A stretch of 64,000 bases of DNA from CAXXOK01 sp035353615. GTDB taxonomy: Bacteria > Bacillota > Clostridia > Christensenellales > Aristaeellaceae. Of the stretch, positions 26,352 through 36,079 are shown piece after piece. The notes under the pieces were generated by a model that had not been told where the DNA came from, did not search any database, and was given only the letters and a program-made list of their open reading frames with translations. Both the position numbers and the translations under genes were made by a program. The stretch's first letter is position 1, and each line of letters begins with the position of its first letter. The DNA is taken from positions 35,384-99,383 of the forward strand of contig DAOPZY010000005.1 of assembly GCA_035353615.1 (NCBI GenBank). The letters are read 5' to 3'.

Positions 26352-27884
26352 TTACCTCCAATACTGGCCGTCAAGGTTACGCAACTGGATCGCCTGCGCC
26401 ACATCCTGCAATTCCAAATCGCCGTGCTGCGCCAGATCGGCCAGCGTTCGCGCCACCTTGCGAATGCGGCCGTAAGCGCGCATGCTGATGTGGAACTGCT
26501 CCACCGCCCGTTTCAGCAGGGCGCTCGCCTCCGGCGACATGCTGCAGTATTTTTCAATGCCCTCCTGCGGCAGATTGGCGTTGCAGAAGTAATTCTCCTC
26601 GCGGTAGCGCTCCAACTGCCGCATACGAGCCGCGAGCACGCGCTGTTGCACCGTATGGGAATCCTCCTGCGGTTCGCTGTTTTCAATTTCATCAATGGAC
26701 ACCGCGTCCATTTCCACCTGCATATCGATGCGGTCCAGCAGCGGCCCGCTGATTCGCGCCAGATAACGCTGGATTTCGAATGGTTTGCATCGGCAAGGCT
26801 TGATTTTACTGCCATGATTGCCGCAGGGGCAGGGGTTCATCCCCGCGACCAGCATGCAGCGGCTTTGGTAGCGCGCCTGACCATTGACGCGGGTCACGTT
26901 CACATACCCGTCCTCCAGCGGCTGCCGGAGGGCTTCCAGCGTTTGCCGCTGATATTCAGGCAGCTCGTCCAAAAACAGCACGCCGTTGTGCGCCAGTGAA
27001 ACCTCGCCGGGTTTCGCCTTTGTGCCGCCGCCGATCATCGCGGGCAGCGACACGTTGTGGTGGGGCGAACGGTACGGGCGCTGCGTCATCAGGCCCGCTT
27101 CCCGCGCCAGCTCGCCGGAAGCCGAATGGATACAGGTGGTTTCCAGCGCCTCCTCATAGGAAAGCGGCGGCAAGATGCCCGGCAGGCAGCGGGCCAGCAT
27201 GGTTTTGCCGCTTCCGGGAACCCCGACCATCAACAGGTTGTGGCCGCCTGCGGCTGCCACCTCCAGCGCCTTTCGCGCAATTTTTTGGCCCTTCACATAT
27301 TTCAGGTCATGTTCCAGCGGTTGTTCTTCCAAGAGCCGCTCGTAAGGGATTTGCTCCTGCTGTGGGATCGGCTGCCGACCGGTCAGGTGTTCAATGGCCT
27401 GTTGCAAAGTGCCCGCCGGGTGGATGCCGATATCCCCGAGGCACTGCGCCTCCCGGGCGTTTCCCTCCGGCAGCACCACCTCGCGGATTCCGCTTTCCCG
27501 GGCTGCCAACACCATGGAGAGCACGCCGCGAATCGGCATCAGCTCGCCGTGAAGCGTCAACTCCCCCAATAAAAGCGTACGGTTAAGCGTGGGGTACAAA
27601 TCCGGCTTTTGCGCGGCCAGCAGCGCGACGGCGATGGCCAGTTCCAGACTGGTGCCTTCCTTGCGCACATCGGCGGGGGCAAGGTTGACCGTCAGCTTTT
27701 TCATGGGCCAAGGATAGCCGCTGTTGGTGATGGCCGCGCGGATGCGGTCCCGGCTTTCCTTCACAGCGATGCTGGGGAGACCCACAATGTCAAACCCAAT
27801 CATACCGTTGCTGATACAGGCTTCCACATCCACCAGAAAGCCTTTAATGCCTTCCAACCCACCGGAAAGGGTTCTGGCCAGCAT
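26352..27884 (-). CDS. comM: YifB/ComM family Mg-chelatase-like AAA+ ATPase
   Basis: A 510-residue AAA+ protein. The N-terminal Lon-protease-like domain lies at about residues 20-160 (VDVEACISNGMIGFDIVGLP). The central Mg-chelatase-type ATPase has Walker A GVPGSGKTMLARCLPG (about 217-232) and Walker B NGVLFLDELPE. A cysteine cluster MNPCPCGNHG..PCRCKP is typical of ComM, and a C-terminal lid with LDRIDMQVE follows. ComM promotes branch migration during transformation. The start is ATG 27884; a GTG one codon upstream is possible. It is two bases before dprA. Confidence 0.93.
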   Translation of the reverse strand: MLARTLSGGLEGIKGFLVDVEACISNGMIGFDIVGLPSIAVKESRDRIRAAITNSGYPWPMKKLTVNLAPADVRKEGTSLELAIAVALLAAQKPDLYPTLNRTLLLGELTLHGELMPIRGVLSMVLAARESGIREVVLPEGNAREAQCLGDIGIHPAGTLQQAIEHLTGRQPIPQQEQIPYERLLEEQPLEHDLKYVKGQKIARKALEVAAAGGHNLLMVGVPGSGKTMLARCLPGILPPLSYEEALETTCIHSASGELAREAGLMTQRPYRSPHHNVSLPAMIGGGTKAKPGEVSLAHNGVLFLDELPEYQRQTLEALRQPLEDGYVNVTRVNGQARYQSRCMLVAGMNPCPCGNHGSKIKPCRCKPFEIQRYLARISGPLLDRIDMQVEMDAVSIDEIENSEPQEDSHTVQQRVLAARMRQLERYREENYFCNANLPQEGIEKYCSMSPEASALLKRAVEQFHISMRAYGRIRKVARTLADLAQHGDLELQDVAQAIQLRNLDGQYWR

Positions 27885-27911
27885 CACGGATCCCTCATTT
27901 CAGGCAGATTC

Positions 27912-30900
27912 TCAGTAGTAAAGCTTGGGGAACCACTTGAGCCAATCCAGCCACCAGGTGGGGGTCAGGATACCCGAGGCGTAGGGGTAGAACATCGCAA
28001 AGAAGATCGCCGCCAGCGCCACGTAGGCAATCAGCACCGCGCGCAGCAGTTTTGGCCGGCGAATCCGGCTGAAGATGTATGTGGTTGCCAGAATAATGAA
28101 AGGTACGCTGGCAAAGTAGTGGTACATGTACATGGAGCGCGGCACTAGCACCCACGGCAGGTATTGGGTCAGGAAACCAAGCACAATCAGCGCCGGGGTC
28201 AGGTCGCCATTGCCCTGTCGCAATTGCAGGCCGTTTTTCAGGCGCACGTATTTGTGCAGCACCAGCCCGAACAGCGCAACCATGCAAACCGCGCCCACGT
28301 AGAAGATCAGCGGGTTGCCCATGCACATGATGGTGCTGGCAAAGCCCTCCGGCTCAAATTTATCCTGACAGAACCACATGGGCTTGAGAATCAGCGGCCA
28401 CTGCCACCACGGGGAGTTGAAGGGGTGGTCCATACCCAAACCGGGCGTGCTTTGGTAGTTGTACATGCCGATCTGCGCCTTGATAATGCGTTCCACCGTG
28501 ACAGGCCCGCTGGGCGACAGGTAGGGAATGTAGCTGAGATAGTAGATCAGCGCAGGCACCGCAATAAAAAACAGCAGACAGAACGCGCAGGTAATCAGGA
28601 TTCTGCGAATGGTGAAATCCCTGGCCTGCCCCACGCGCAGGCGTTGCGCCTCCGGCATGGTTTCCGGGCAATCCACGTCAAACGCGACCAGCCCGGTGCG
28701 GAACTGCCGGTAAATGGAGATCAGGAACATGACCGCGAGGCCCACCGCCGAGTATAGGCCGATCCATTTGCTGGCGATGGAAAGGCCCATAAACAGGCCG
28801 CATAGCGCCAGCGGGATCAGCGTGCGCAGGAAGGCTTTGTTGAGCACCCGCGCCTTGGCCCCCGGTATCAGGTTGCCGGGCACGGCATAAACATCTGTTT
28901 GCAGATAGCGCACCATGCACAACGTGGACAGGATGATAAAGAACACCGGGAAACTGTCAATGGTTGCGATGCGGGTTTGGGTAAAGTGCATCAGGTCAAA
29001 CGCGAACAGCAGCATCGCAAACGTTGCCAGATCGCGGCGCTTGGTCAGCTGCTTGGCGAGCAGGTACAGCGCGGGCAGCATCAGCACGCCGATCAGCGCG
29101 CCCATAAAACGCCAGCCAAAGGGCGTCATGCCAAAGAGGGCAATGCCGACCGACATCATCAGCTTACCCAGCGGCGGATGCGTAGTTTCGTAGGGCACCA
29201 GGCCGTGCAGGTGCTCGTAGGCCGTGCGCGCATGGTAGATTTCATCAAAATAGGTGCCGTTAAACCAGCTCGGTTCCCCTTGGAGGGTATCCTGCTCGTC
29301 AATCAGGTTTTCCGCCGGTTTCCCGGTTTCCAGCACATTCTTGGCGCCGGTGTGCTCCGTAAGGGTTACGGGAATCTGATTGCCGTTTTGATCCCGCAGA
29401 ATCACTTCCCACAGGTTCAGGCCCGCGGATTCCGCGTTGATGCGCAGGTAACGCCCGGTCAGCCACAGGATGTTATCCGGGTTGTTATCGTTGAATTTGA
29501 CGCTGCCCTCACCCTGATCCACGCTGGTAATAGCATAATTCCAACGGTAGCAGAGGCCCTCGCGCATTTCACAGGGATAAGCGTCCGACCAGTTGACCCC
29601 GTCGGAACTGACGGAAATGGAGAAGTTATTATAACTGACCCCCGCGTAGTACAGCGTTTTGAACGTTTGCTCCCGATCCAATTTCAGCACAACCTGCTCG
29701 CTTTCGCTGGTGGCTACCCACGCGGTTTGCGGCGCCTTGGTGCTGCCAAGGTTGGTAAAGGTGAGGCAGGCGTACAAAGCCATCGTAATGCCGATGATGG
29801 CGTAATCTTTGAGCGTCAGGTGCAGCCGAGCGTCCCGGGGTTCAAGCAGCGCGTCCCGGTAGCAGGCGTTGGTCCAGGCCGTTTTCCGCGTTTCCGTGCT
29901 CAGGTTTTCGGAAGGTTTAAGCCCGGTTACGGCTATCCAGCCGGCCGCAATGTACAGGAAAAGGTTGATGATGCACAGGGTATCATTCAGCGCCAACGTA
30001 TCGCTGTTCAGGTGCCCCATCGAAGCGCCGAAAAGGATCGAGTTATCCAAAACAATGGCGGTGTTTAAAAACGTGGTAACGGAAAAGCCTGCGCACAGCC
30101 ACAAAAGTCGCCTGTCGCGCGTGCGGATGTAGGCCAGCGGCAGCAGCGCCAAAGCCGCGAAAAGGTACCGCTCGTGGATTTTAACCCCCGTAACATATAC
30201 GCCGATCAGCATCAGCGCAAGGTAAAACGGCAAAGCATCCGCGCGGCGGTCCGCAATCATGCCCACAAGCGCAAACAGATACGCGAAAACCATCCAGCAG
30301 GTGCCGTAGCTGATAAACGTGCAGGGAAACGCGGCTGAGACCGCAAACCCCACCCCAAAGAGCAGGCAAAGCAGACCGAGCGGCAACCGCCTCCGATCGC
30401 TGGTCGCGCCTTCGTCCGCCGTTTCCGGAGCGCGCAGGCCGCGCAGACGGGTTTTCACCGCTCCGACGCCCTGTTGCAGTTTGGCGGCAAAGAAGCCAAA
30501 GACCATCAGCAGCGTTCCGGTAACCGCAGGCACCCACCAGGAGAGCGTAACGATTTGCACGCTTCCGTCACTGCTCAGCGGGGACCAGTTGCCACCCAGC
30601 AGGTACATGAGGTTGGCGGTGTTCAGCGCCGCATAGTTATAGGAAGAAAGCGTTTTTTGGTAAAGCGTCAGCAACCATGCGGGATCGCTCTGGTTTACCG
30701 CGAAGGGCGCCACCAGCGCAAGCGCGCAACCCAGCGCGATCAGCAACCCCTGCCAAACCTGCCGCCACTGCGCTTTGCGGTTTTGCCTGTCCGTAACCAG
30801 CGCCATCACAAGCCAGATAAGGCCCACCGGCGCGAACAGCAGGGCCTGCGGCTTCATGAGCACGGCGGTCACAAACAGCGGCAGCGCCGCCCGCCAGCGG

Positions 30901-32123
30901 TTTTCCATCGCGGCCATCGCGGTAAAGAGCATCAGCATTCCCAGAACCGTATCCACCTGACCCCAGGCCGCGCCGTTTACCAGCACCGCGGGGTTCAGCG
31001 CAAAAAACAGGGCGACAAACACCGCGGCCTTGATGGGCAACCGCTTTTTGGCATAGGCAAACAGGGCGATAGCGACGCCCATATCGCACAGGATCGGGAT
31101 GGATTTCACAATCAGCCGGATCATGGGGGAATCGGCGTACCCAACCGCGCGGATGAGCAGCCCTACCGGCCAGAGCAACAGCATATAGCCCGGCGGATAA
31201 TCGCAGAACACATCCGGCGAATAGAACCCCCACGGGCCTTCGCTGGCCATTCGCAGGCTCCAGGCGGAAAAGCAGTTCATATCCACCGAATAACCCTGAA
31301 CTGCCCCGCCCAAATAAAGCCGAATCGCAAACGCAACCAACAGGCCCGCCGCGAACGCGAACAGGACAAAACGGTTATGCTTCGGCTTCAACCCCGTTTC
31401 CGGCAGCAGCCCGCGCACGCCAAGCGCCACCAGCACCATAAACGCGCATGCCAGCAGCGTAAACAGCAGCGTGCTCTTGGTTTTGGAGCTGTCCGCGGCA
31501 TCGTCGCCGGAAGCGCTGTCCGCGTTACCCGTATCGACGTTGTACCAGAGCGAAGCCGTAACGCCTGCGGGCAGGGTGGTCACTTCCACCACGGACAGAT
31601 CGTCAAAGTACGCGATTCCCTGACTTTCCGCGCCGTAGCCGCCGATGCGCGCGTCCAATTGCACATCGGTTTGCCCGGGCTGCGTTTCTCCGTACCATTC
31701 AATATACTTCCACTCGCCCTGCGTGTCGAAAACCCGCTCGGAAAAGGAATAAACATCTTCAATGGAGAGGTTCGCGCCGTTGCCGGCTTCCCCCATTTCC
31801 TCCACCAGCACATAGCCCGAAAACCGGTACATCGTTTCGGGTTTCACAGACAGGGAATACACATAGCGCGCGTCGTTCGCGTTCGCGTTGGTGATTTTAG
31901 CGCTGTAACGGCCGGTATGCGCCTTTTCATCGGTAATTTCAAAACGGGTATACCCTTCCTGCGTGCGGTACGCGCTGGTATACCAACCGTCCGGCTCGCC
32001 GGAAACGCTCACCTGCTCAAACCCGCCGTTGTTCAGCAGATTGCTGTTTTCGGCGCAGGCGGCCACAAGCCACAGGCTCAACATTGTCAACAGCACCAGC
32101 AAACCGGAAAGAACTTTTTTCAT
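27912..32123 (-). CDS. Giant membrane protein with two GT-C glycosyltransferase cores
   Basis: A 1403-residue fusion. (1) N-terminus: signal segment with a lipobox-like VAAC (20-23), then a carbohydrate-binding-module-like beta domain (about 28-180, NNGGFEQVS, YFDDLSVVEV). (2) First GT-C core, about 217-760: many membrane segments, an acidic loop residue Asp281 in YSVDMN, the DYPPGY motif (308-313), and HERYLFAALALLPLAY. (3) A discoidin-like beta sandwich, about 800-910 (NNFSISVSSDGVNWSD, LTGRYLRI). (4) Second GT-C core of the protein O-mannosyltransferase (GT39/PMT) type from about 940: Asp-Glu in YFDEIYHARTAYEHLHG (about 958-974) and THPPLGKLMM. It would use polyprenyl-phosphate sugars to glycosylate proteins or wall polymers outside the membrane. 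Start ATG 32123; rnhB overlaps or abuts upstream. Confidence 0.85.
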   Translation of the reverse strand: MKKVLSGLLVLLTMLSLWLVAACAENSNLLNNGGFEQVSVSGEPDGWYTSAYRTQEGYTRFEITDEKAHTGRYSAKITNANANDARYVYSLSVKPETMYRFSGYVLVEEMGEAGNGANLSIEDVYSFSERVFDTQGEWKYIEWYGETQPGQTDVQLDARIGGYGAESQGIAYFDDLSVVEVTTLPAGVTASLWYNVDTGNADSASGDDAADSSKTKSTLLFTLLACAFMVLVALGVRGLLPETGLKPKHNRFVLFAFAAGLLVAFAIRLYLGGAVQGYSVDMNCFSAWSLRMASEGPWGFYSPDVFCDYPPGYMLLLWPVGLLIRAVGYADSPMIRLIVKSIPILCDMGVAIALFAYAKKRLPIKAAVFVALFFALNPAVLVNGAAWGQVDTVLGMLMLFTAMAAMENRWRAALPLFVTAVLMKPQALLFAPVGLIWLVMALVTDRQNRKAQWRQVWQGLLIALGCALALVAPFAVNQSDPAWLLTLYQKTLSSYNYAALNTANLMYLLGGNWSPLSSDGSVQIVTLSWWVPAVTGTLLMVFGFFAAKLQQGVGAVKTRLRGLRAPETADEGATSDRRRLPLGLLCLLFGVGFAVSAAFPCTFISYGTCWMVFAYLFALVGMIADRRADALPFYLALMLIGVYVTGVKIHERYLFAALALLPLAYIRTRDRRLLWLCAGFSVTTFLNTAIVLDNSILFGASMGHLNSDTLALNDTLCIINLFLYIAAGWIAVTGLKPSENLSTETRKTAWTNACYRDALLEPRDARLHLTLKDYAIIGITMALYACLTFTNLGSTKAPQTAWVATSESEQVVLKLDREQTFKTLYYAGVSYNNFSISVSSDGVNWSDAYPCEMREGLCYRWNYAITSVDQGEGSVKFNDNNPDNILWLTGRYLRINAESAGLNLWEVILRDQNGNQIPVTLTEHTGAKNVLETGKPAENLIDEQDTLQGEPSWFNGTYFDEIYHARTAYEHLHGLVPYETTHPPLGKLMMSVGIALFGMTPFGWRFMGALIGVLMLPALYLLAKQLTKRRDLATFAMLLFAFDLMHFTQTRIATIDSFPVFFIILSTLCMVRYLQTDVYAVPGNLIPGAKARVLNKAFLRTLIPLALCGLFMGLSIASKWIGLYSAVGLAVMFLISIYRQFRTGLVAFDVDCPETMPEAQRLRVGQARDFTIRRILITCAFCLLFFIAVPALIYYLSYIPYLSPSGPVTVERIIKAQIGMYNYQSTPGLGMDHPFNSPWWQWPLILKPMWFCQDKFEPEGFASTIMCMGNPLIFYVGAVCMVALFGLVLHKYVRLKNGLQLRQGNGDLTPALIVLGFLTQYLPWVLVPRSMYMYHYFASVPFIILATTYIFSRIRRPKLLRAVLIAYVALAAIFFAMFYPYASGILTPTWWLDWLKWFPKLYY

Positions 32124-32125
32124 GC

Positions 32126-32767
32126 TCAATCACACTCTGCTTCCGCAATCCATTTTTGAATGAACGTTAAGCGATGTTCCGGGCAGCGTCCAAAGCGGCG
32201 GATGGCTTCGATATGCTCGGCGGTTCCGTAGCCCATGTTGCGTTCCAGCCCATATTGCGGGTAGGTTTGGGCAAGTTCCGCCATCATGCGGTCCCGCGTT
32301 ACCTTGGCAACGATGCTTGCCGCCGCGATGGAATAGCTGGTCGCGTCCCCATGGATCATCGGCTGGGTCGGAAAAGGCAAGTCCAACCCCTGCACGGCAT
32401 CCACCAGGCAAAGCGTGGCGGGCGCGTCCTTGGCGGCGCGCCGCATGGCCAGCTTGGTGGCATTCAGGATGTTGACGCGGTCGATTTCCTCGGCGCTGGC
32501 TTGCCCGATGCCCACATACAGGGCGCAGGTCATAATTTGCGCGTAAACAGACTCCCGCCGGGTTGCGGAGAGCTTTTTGCTGTCGTCCACCCAGAGGATG
32601 GCTGGCTCGCTCGGCAAGATGACGCACGCCGTGACCACCGGGCCTAAAAGCGGGCCACGCCCAACTTCGTCCATGCCGGCAAGGCTTGTGCCAAACGCCG
32701 GGTAGCGTTGGTCAAACCCTACCAACAGCTGGGAACGCTCCGCCCGTTTCTGCTCATTCCTGTTCAT
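32126..32767 (-). CDS. rnhB: Ribonuclease HII
   Basis: A 213-residue endonuclease that removes RNA primers and misinserted ribonucleotides from DNA-RNA hybrids. The catalytic acids are visible in AGMDEVGRGPLLGPV (Asp-Glu, about residues 31-45) and LVDA (about 121-124). SIAAASIVAKVTRDRMM is the family's substrate-binding segment with a catalytic Asp. The ATG overlaps the end of rbgA by 14 bases, the usual ylqF-rnhB coupling of Firmicutes. Confidence 0.96.
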   Translation of the reverse strand: MNRNEQKRAERSQLLVGFDQRYPAFGTSLAGMDEVGRGPLLGPVVTACVILPSEPAILWVDDSKKLSATRRESVYAQIMTCALYVGIGQASAEEIDRVNILNATKLAMRRAAKDAPATLCLVDAVQGLDLPFPTQPMIHGDATSYSIAAASIVAKVTRDRMMAELAQTYPQYGLERNMGYGTAEHIEAIRRFGRCPEHRLTFIQKWIAEAECD

Positions 32768-33635
32768 TTTGCGTTACGTCCGTTTTCCGGGGCGATAGCG
32801 GCGGGTTTTCCAGCGTAATGCGCCCGACTTTCCCCTCACGAAATTCATCCAGTACCACGGAGCAGGCCCGGTCGTAATCCAGCTCTCCGCCTTTCAGCAA
32901 AAAGCCCCTGCCGCGGCAAACCTCGTCCAGCAGGGCGATGCTTTCCACGTCCGGGTTCTTAATTTTAAAACGCTCACAGGTTGGCTGGCGGCGAACGGCG
33001 AGCAAATCCTGCAGCAGATGGATGCAGAGCGCCTGCTGATCGTACACCGCGTCGCGGATGGTGCCAATATAGGCGAGCCTTGTGGCTGCCTTTTTATCTT
33101 CAAGTTTTGGCCACAGCATGCCGGGCGTGTCCATCACTTCCAGATACGGCCCCACTTTGACCCACTGGTTTGCGCGCGTAACCCCGGGGCGGTCGCCCAC
33201 CTGTGTGATGGACCCGCCGTACAGACGGTTGATAAACGTGCTTTTACCCACGTTGGGCACGCCCACCACCATGGCGCGAATGGTTTTCTGAATGCCGCGC
33301 CGAAGGCCCCGTTCCAGCATCTCCTTCGCGGCGGCCTCAATCATTGCTCTGGCCTGTTTTGTTTTTTGCGGGGTTGTGTCGTACGCCATCGCCGTTACGC
33401 CCTGCGCGGCAAAATAATGCAGCCACTGCTTGGTGCGTTCTGGTTCCGCCAAATCCGCCTTGCAGAGCAACAACACGCGCTGTTTGTTTACAAGCATCCG
33501 ATCCAGATCCGGGTTCCGGCTGGACAGCGGCAGGCGCGCGTCGCAAAGTTCCACCGCAAGGTTCACCTTGGTCAGTTGCTGAATCAGCAACCGTTTCGCC
33601 TTTGCCATATGCCCCGGGTACCATTGTATTTCCAT
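32754..33635 (-). CDS. rbgA: Ribosome biogenesis GTPase RbgA (YlqF)
   Basis: A 293-residue circularly permuted GTPase that matures the 50S ribosomal subunit. The order of motifs is G4 first (LLCKADLAE, about residues 54-62), then G1 GVPNVGKST (about 121-129) and G3 DTPG (about 165-168), which defines the permuted family. MAKAKRLL at the N-terminus (GHMAKAKR) matches RbgA. The start ATG 33635 has AAAGGGCG. It leads the long leftward block that runs to hslU. Confidence 0.95.
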   Translation of the reverse strand: MEIQWYPGHMAKAKRLLIQQLTKVNLAVELCDARLPLSSRNPDLDRMLVNKQRVLLLCKADLAEPERTKQWLHYFAAQGVTAMAYDTTPQKTKQARAMIEAAAKEMLERGLRRGIQKTIRAMVVGVPNVGKSTFINRLYGGSITQVGDRPGVTRANQWVKVGPYLEVMDTPGMLWPKLEDKKAATRLAYIGTIRDAVYDQQALCIHLLQDLLAVRRQPTCERFKIKNPDVESIALLDEVCRGRGFLLKGGELDYDRACSVVLDEFREGKVGRITLENPPLSPRKTDVTQNEQE

Positions 33636-33998
33636 AGAAATCGCCCTTTCCCGCGGTAAACGGCCGTCTGTAAGCGCACCATGTGCCGTTTGGCCGCCCG
33701 GGTTTGGACAAGCATACCGAAGCGCTCCGCTGTTTCAACATTGAAACCGGAGAGCGCCTCGCATGAGCCTGTCGCGTGGATTTCGTTTCAATTAAAGCAT
33801 TCTTTACACAAAATAGCAAGGCCCATTTTTTACCGATTCGTAAACATTGGTTTCAAAAACCGTAAGAATCAAAGCGTTTTGCGGCTCCGCGCCGATGTTG
33901 TTACAACTGCAAATTTCTTAAGAAAAACACGTTTTCAGACCGCTTTTCGCCATTCGCGGCTGTATGCTCCACGGCGGATATTCCCCTGCCTTAACGGT
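33636..33998. other. Intergenic region with long imperfect hairpin
   Basis: About 360 bases between rmuC and rbgA. GTTTCAA/TTGAAAC with outer GCGCTC/GAGCGC arms forms an imperfect hairpin at 33722-33757, and no T-run follows it. The AT-rich stretch 33780-33935 probably holds the rbgA promoter, but no pair of boxes with proper spacing is convincing. Confidence 0.4.
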
Positions 33999-35447
33999 TT
34001 ATTCGCCCGGTTCGTCCGGCTCATCTGCCAAATCATCCAGCACGGCCCCGGGTTCGTCCAGCAGCTTTTTCGCTTCGTCCTCGTCCAGAGCTTCCACGCG
34101 GCGGAGCTTCCGTTCGATGCTGCGGGTGCGCACAAAGGCGGTATCGATGGTATCCGTTGCCTGCCGCAACTTCTCCTGTGTTTTTTGAAGCACCTGCGAA
34201 AAGTTGCCAAAGTCCGTCTTGACCGCGCCCAACAATCGCCACAACTCGGCTGAGCGTTTTTCAATCGCCAGCGTTTTAAAGCCCATCTGCAGGCTGTTGA
34301 GCATGGCGAGCAGCGTGCTCGGCCCCGCGACCACCACGCGAAGCTCCCGCTGCAGCTGTTCCACCAGTTCCGCGTTGCGCACCACCTCCGCGTACAGACT
34401 TTCCAGCGGTAAAAACATGATGGCAAAATCCGTTGTGTACGGCGGCTCCACATACTTGCCCGCGATGCGCTTCGCTTCCACGCGCACAGCGTTGGCCAGC
34501 GCTTTACGGGCGGCTTCCGTTTGCGCCACGTCGCCCAAATCGCTCGCTTCCACAAGCCGGGTGTAATCCTCCTGCGGAAATTTGCTGTCGATAGGCAGAT
34601 ACACCGGGCGTTCCCCGTCCTTGCCGGGCAGGCAAACCGCGTATTCCACCCGTTCGTCCGTGTGTGGGCGCACCTGAACATTCACCGCGTACTGCGTGCT
34701 GGTCAGCGCCTCCTCCAGCAATCCGCCAAGCTGGATTTCCCCCCACACGCCGCGTTTTTTCACGTTGCCCAACACCCGTTTCAGGTCCCCCACGCCTTCG
34801 GCCAGCCGGTGCACCTCGCCCAGCGATTGGTAAACCTGCTCCAGCCGCTCGCTCACCTGCGAAAAACTCTGCGCCAGCCGTCGGTCCAGCGTATCCTGTA
34901 ATTTTTCATCCACCGTGTGGCGCATTTCGTCCAGCTTCTGCGTGTTTTCCACACGCAGTTCGCCAAGCGATTTTTCAAGCGTTTCGCGCAGGCGCTCCAT
35001 CCGGGCTTCGTTTTGCGTCAGCTTCATGTTGAGCGTCGCGTCCACGTTCTGCATCCGACCCTCAAACTTGCCAAGGCTGTCCTCCGTCAGGCGGTGCAGG
35101 CTCGCTTGCTGGCTTTCCAGCGTGCGGTCGTGCTCATAGGTATTTTGCCGCCACACAGCCAGAAAATTGCTTTGCTGCTCGGCGCCCCGGTTCATCAGTC
35201 CCGCAAGGCTGTCGCCGATTCCCTGCAGCGTGCGAAGCTGTTCTTCCCGCTGGCTCAGGCTTTGCTGGTTCAGAGACGCTTGCAGGGCATGAAAGCCTTC
35301 CTCCAGCTCGTCCTGCACATCGCGCAGGTGGTGCGCCTCGTTGCGGTTGCGGCGGGTTATGGCCGCCAATACCCACAGAAGCAGCAGCACAATCAGCCCC
35401 AGCGCGCCCAGAACGATCCACTGCCACGGTTCCATCGTTTCAAACAT
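33999..35447 (-). CDS. rmuC: RmuC family DNA recombination protein
   Basis: A 482-residue protein of the RmuC type, thought to be a nuclease-related factor that limits inverted-repeat recombination. It has one N-terminal membrane helix (WIVLGALGLIVLLLLWVLA, about residues 9-27), a long coiled coil (about 30-215, Gln/Glu/Leu-rich), then the RmuC nuclease-like domain with LGNVKKRGVWGEIQLGGLLE, LPIDSKFPQEDY (PD-x-K like Asp-Ser-Lys) and TDFAIMFLPLESLYAEVV. ATG 35447 follows GGAGGG at five bases. The acidic C-terminus DEPDEPGE is notable. Confidence 0.9.
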   Translation of the reverse strand: MFETMEPWQWIVLGALGLIVLLLLWVLAAITRRNRNEAHHLRDVQDELEEGFHALQASLNQQSLSQREEQLRTLQGIGDSLAGLMNRGAEQQSNFLAVWRQNTYEHDRTLESQQASLHRLTEDSLGKFEGRMQNVDATLNMKLTQNEARMERLRETLEKSLGELRVENTQKLDEMRHTVDEKLQDTLDRRLAQSFSQVSERLEQVYQSLGEVHRLAEGVGDLKRVLGNVKKRGVWGEIQLGGLLEEALTSTQYAVNVQVRPHTDERVEYAVCLPGKDGERPVYLPIDSKFPQEDYTRLVEASDLGDVAQTEAARKALANAVRVEAKRIAGKYVEPPYTTDFAIMFLPLESLYAEVVRNAELVEQLQRELRVVVAGPSTLLAMLNSLQMGFKTLAIEKRSAELWRLLGAVKTDFGNFSQVLQKTQEKLRQATDTIDTAFVRTRSIERKLRRVEALDEDEAKKLLDEPGAVLDDLADEPDEPGE

Positions 35448-35476
35448 CGTTGCCCTCCTCACGGAAAAAGCCGCCG

Positions 35477-36076
35477 CTACATTTGGCGGCGACCTTCCAT
35501 TGCCTTTGCCAGCGTGATTTCATCCGCATATTCCAAATCGCTGCCCACCGGCACGCCGTGGGCAATGCGGGTTACCAGCACCCCGAGGGGTTTGACCAGC
35601 CGGGCGATATAGCTCGCGGTCGCTTCGCCCTCAATATCCGGGTTGGTGGCTAAAATCAGTTCCTTCACTTGACCGTCGGCCAGCCGGGTTAGCAGCTCCC
35701 GAATGCGGATATCATCCGGCCCCACGCCCTCCATGGGTGAAAGCGTGCCGTGCAGCACATGGTAAGTGCCCTGATAATCGCGCATGCGCTCGATGGCCGC
35801 CACATCACGGGGATCGCGCACCACGCAAATTTGCCCGTTCTGCCGTTGCGGATCGGCGCAGATTTCACACTGATCCTCGGTAGCGTAATTACCGCACACG
35901 TTACAGTAGCGGATTGCTTTTCGCCCCTGATAGATGGCCGAAGCCAGTTCCCGCACATCGTCCAGCGGCATGCTGATGATATGGTACGCCAGCCGTTGGG
36001 CGCTTTTCTGGCCGATGCTGGGCAACTTGGAAAGCTGCGCCACCATCCGCGCGATGGGTTCCAATTGCCTCGACAT
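35477..36076 (-). CDS. recR: Recombination protein RecR
   Basis: A 199-residue DNA clamp of the RecFOR pathway. Order of domains: N-terminal helix-hairpin-helix (LSKLPSIGQKSAQRLAYHI, about residues 15-33), the zinc finger CNVCGNYATEDQCEICADP (about 57-75), the TOPRIM domain with ICVVRDPRDVAAIERM and ILATNPDIEGEATASYIARL, and the C-terminal region TRIAHGVPVGSDLEYADE. It starts three bases after ybaB, the common ybaB-recR pair; dnaX, which usually precedes them, is not in this window. Confidence 0.97.
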   Translation of the reverse strand: MSRQLEPIARMVAQLSKLPSIGQKSAQRLAYHIISMPLDDVRELASAIYQGRKAIRYCNVCGNYATEDQCEICADPQRQNGQICVVRDPRDVAAIERMRDYQGTYHVLHGTLSPMEGVGPDDIRIRELLTRLADGQVKELILATNPDIEGEATASYIARLVKPLGVLVTRIAHGVPVGSDLEYADEITLAKAMEGRRQM

Positions 36077-36079
36077 AGG

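Noticed and set aside
30474..32159. Plus-strand open frame of 561 codons opposite the glycosyltransferase fusion
   Set aside because: Gln/Arg/His-rich antisense translation without any family; the minus-strand protein is clearly the real one.
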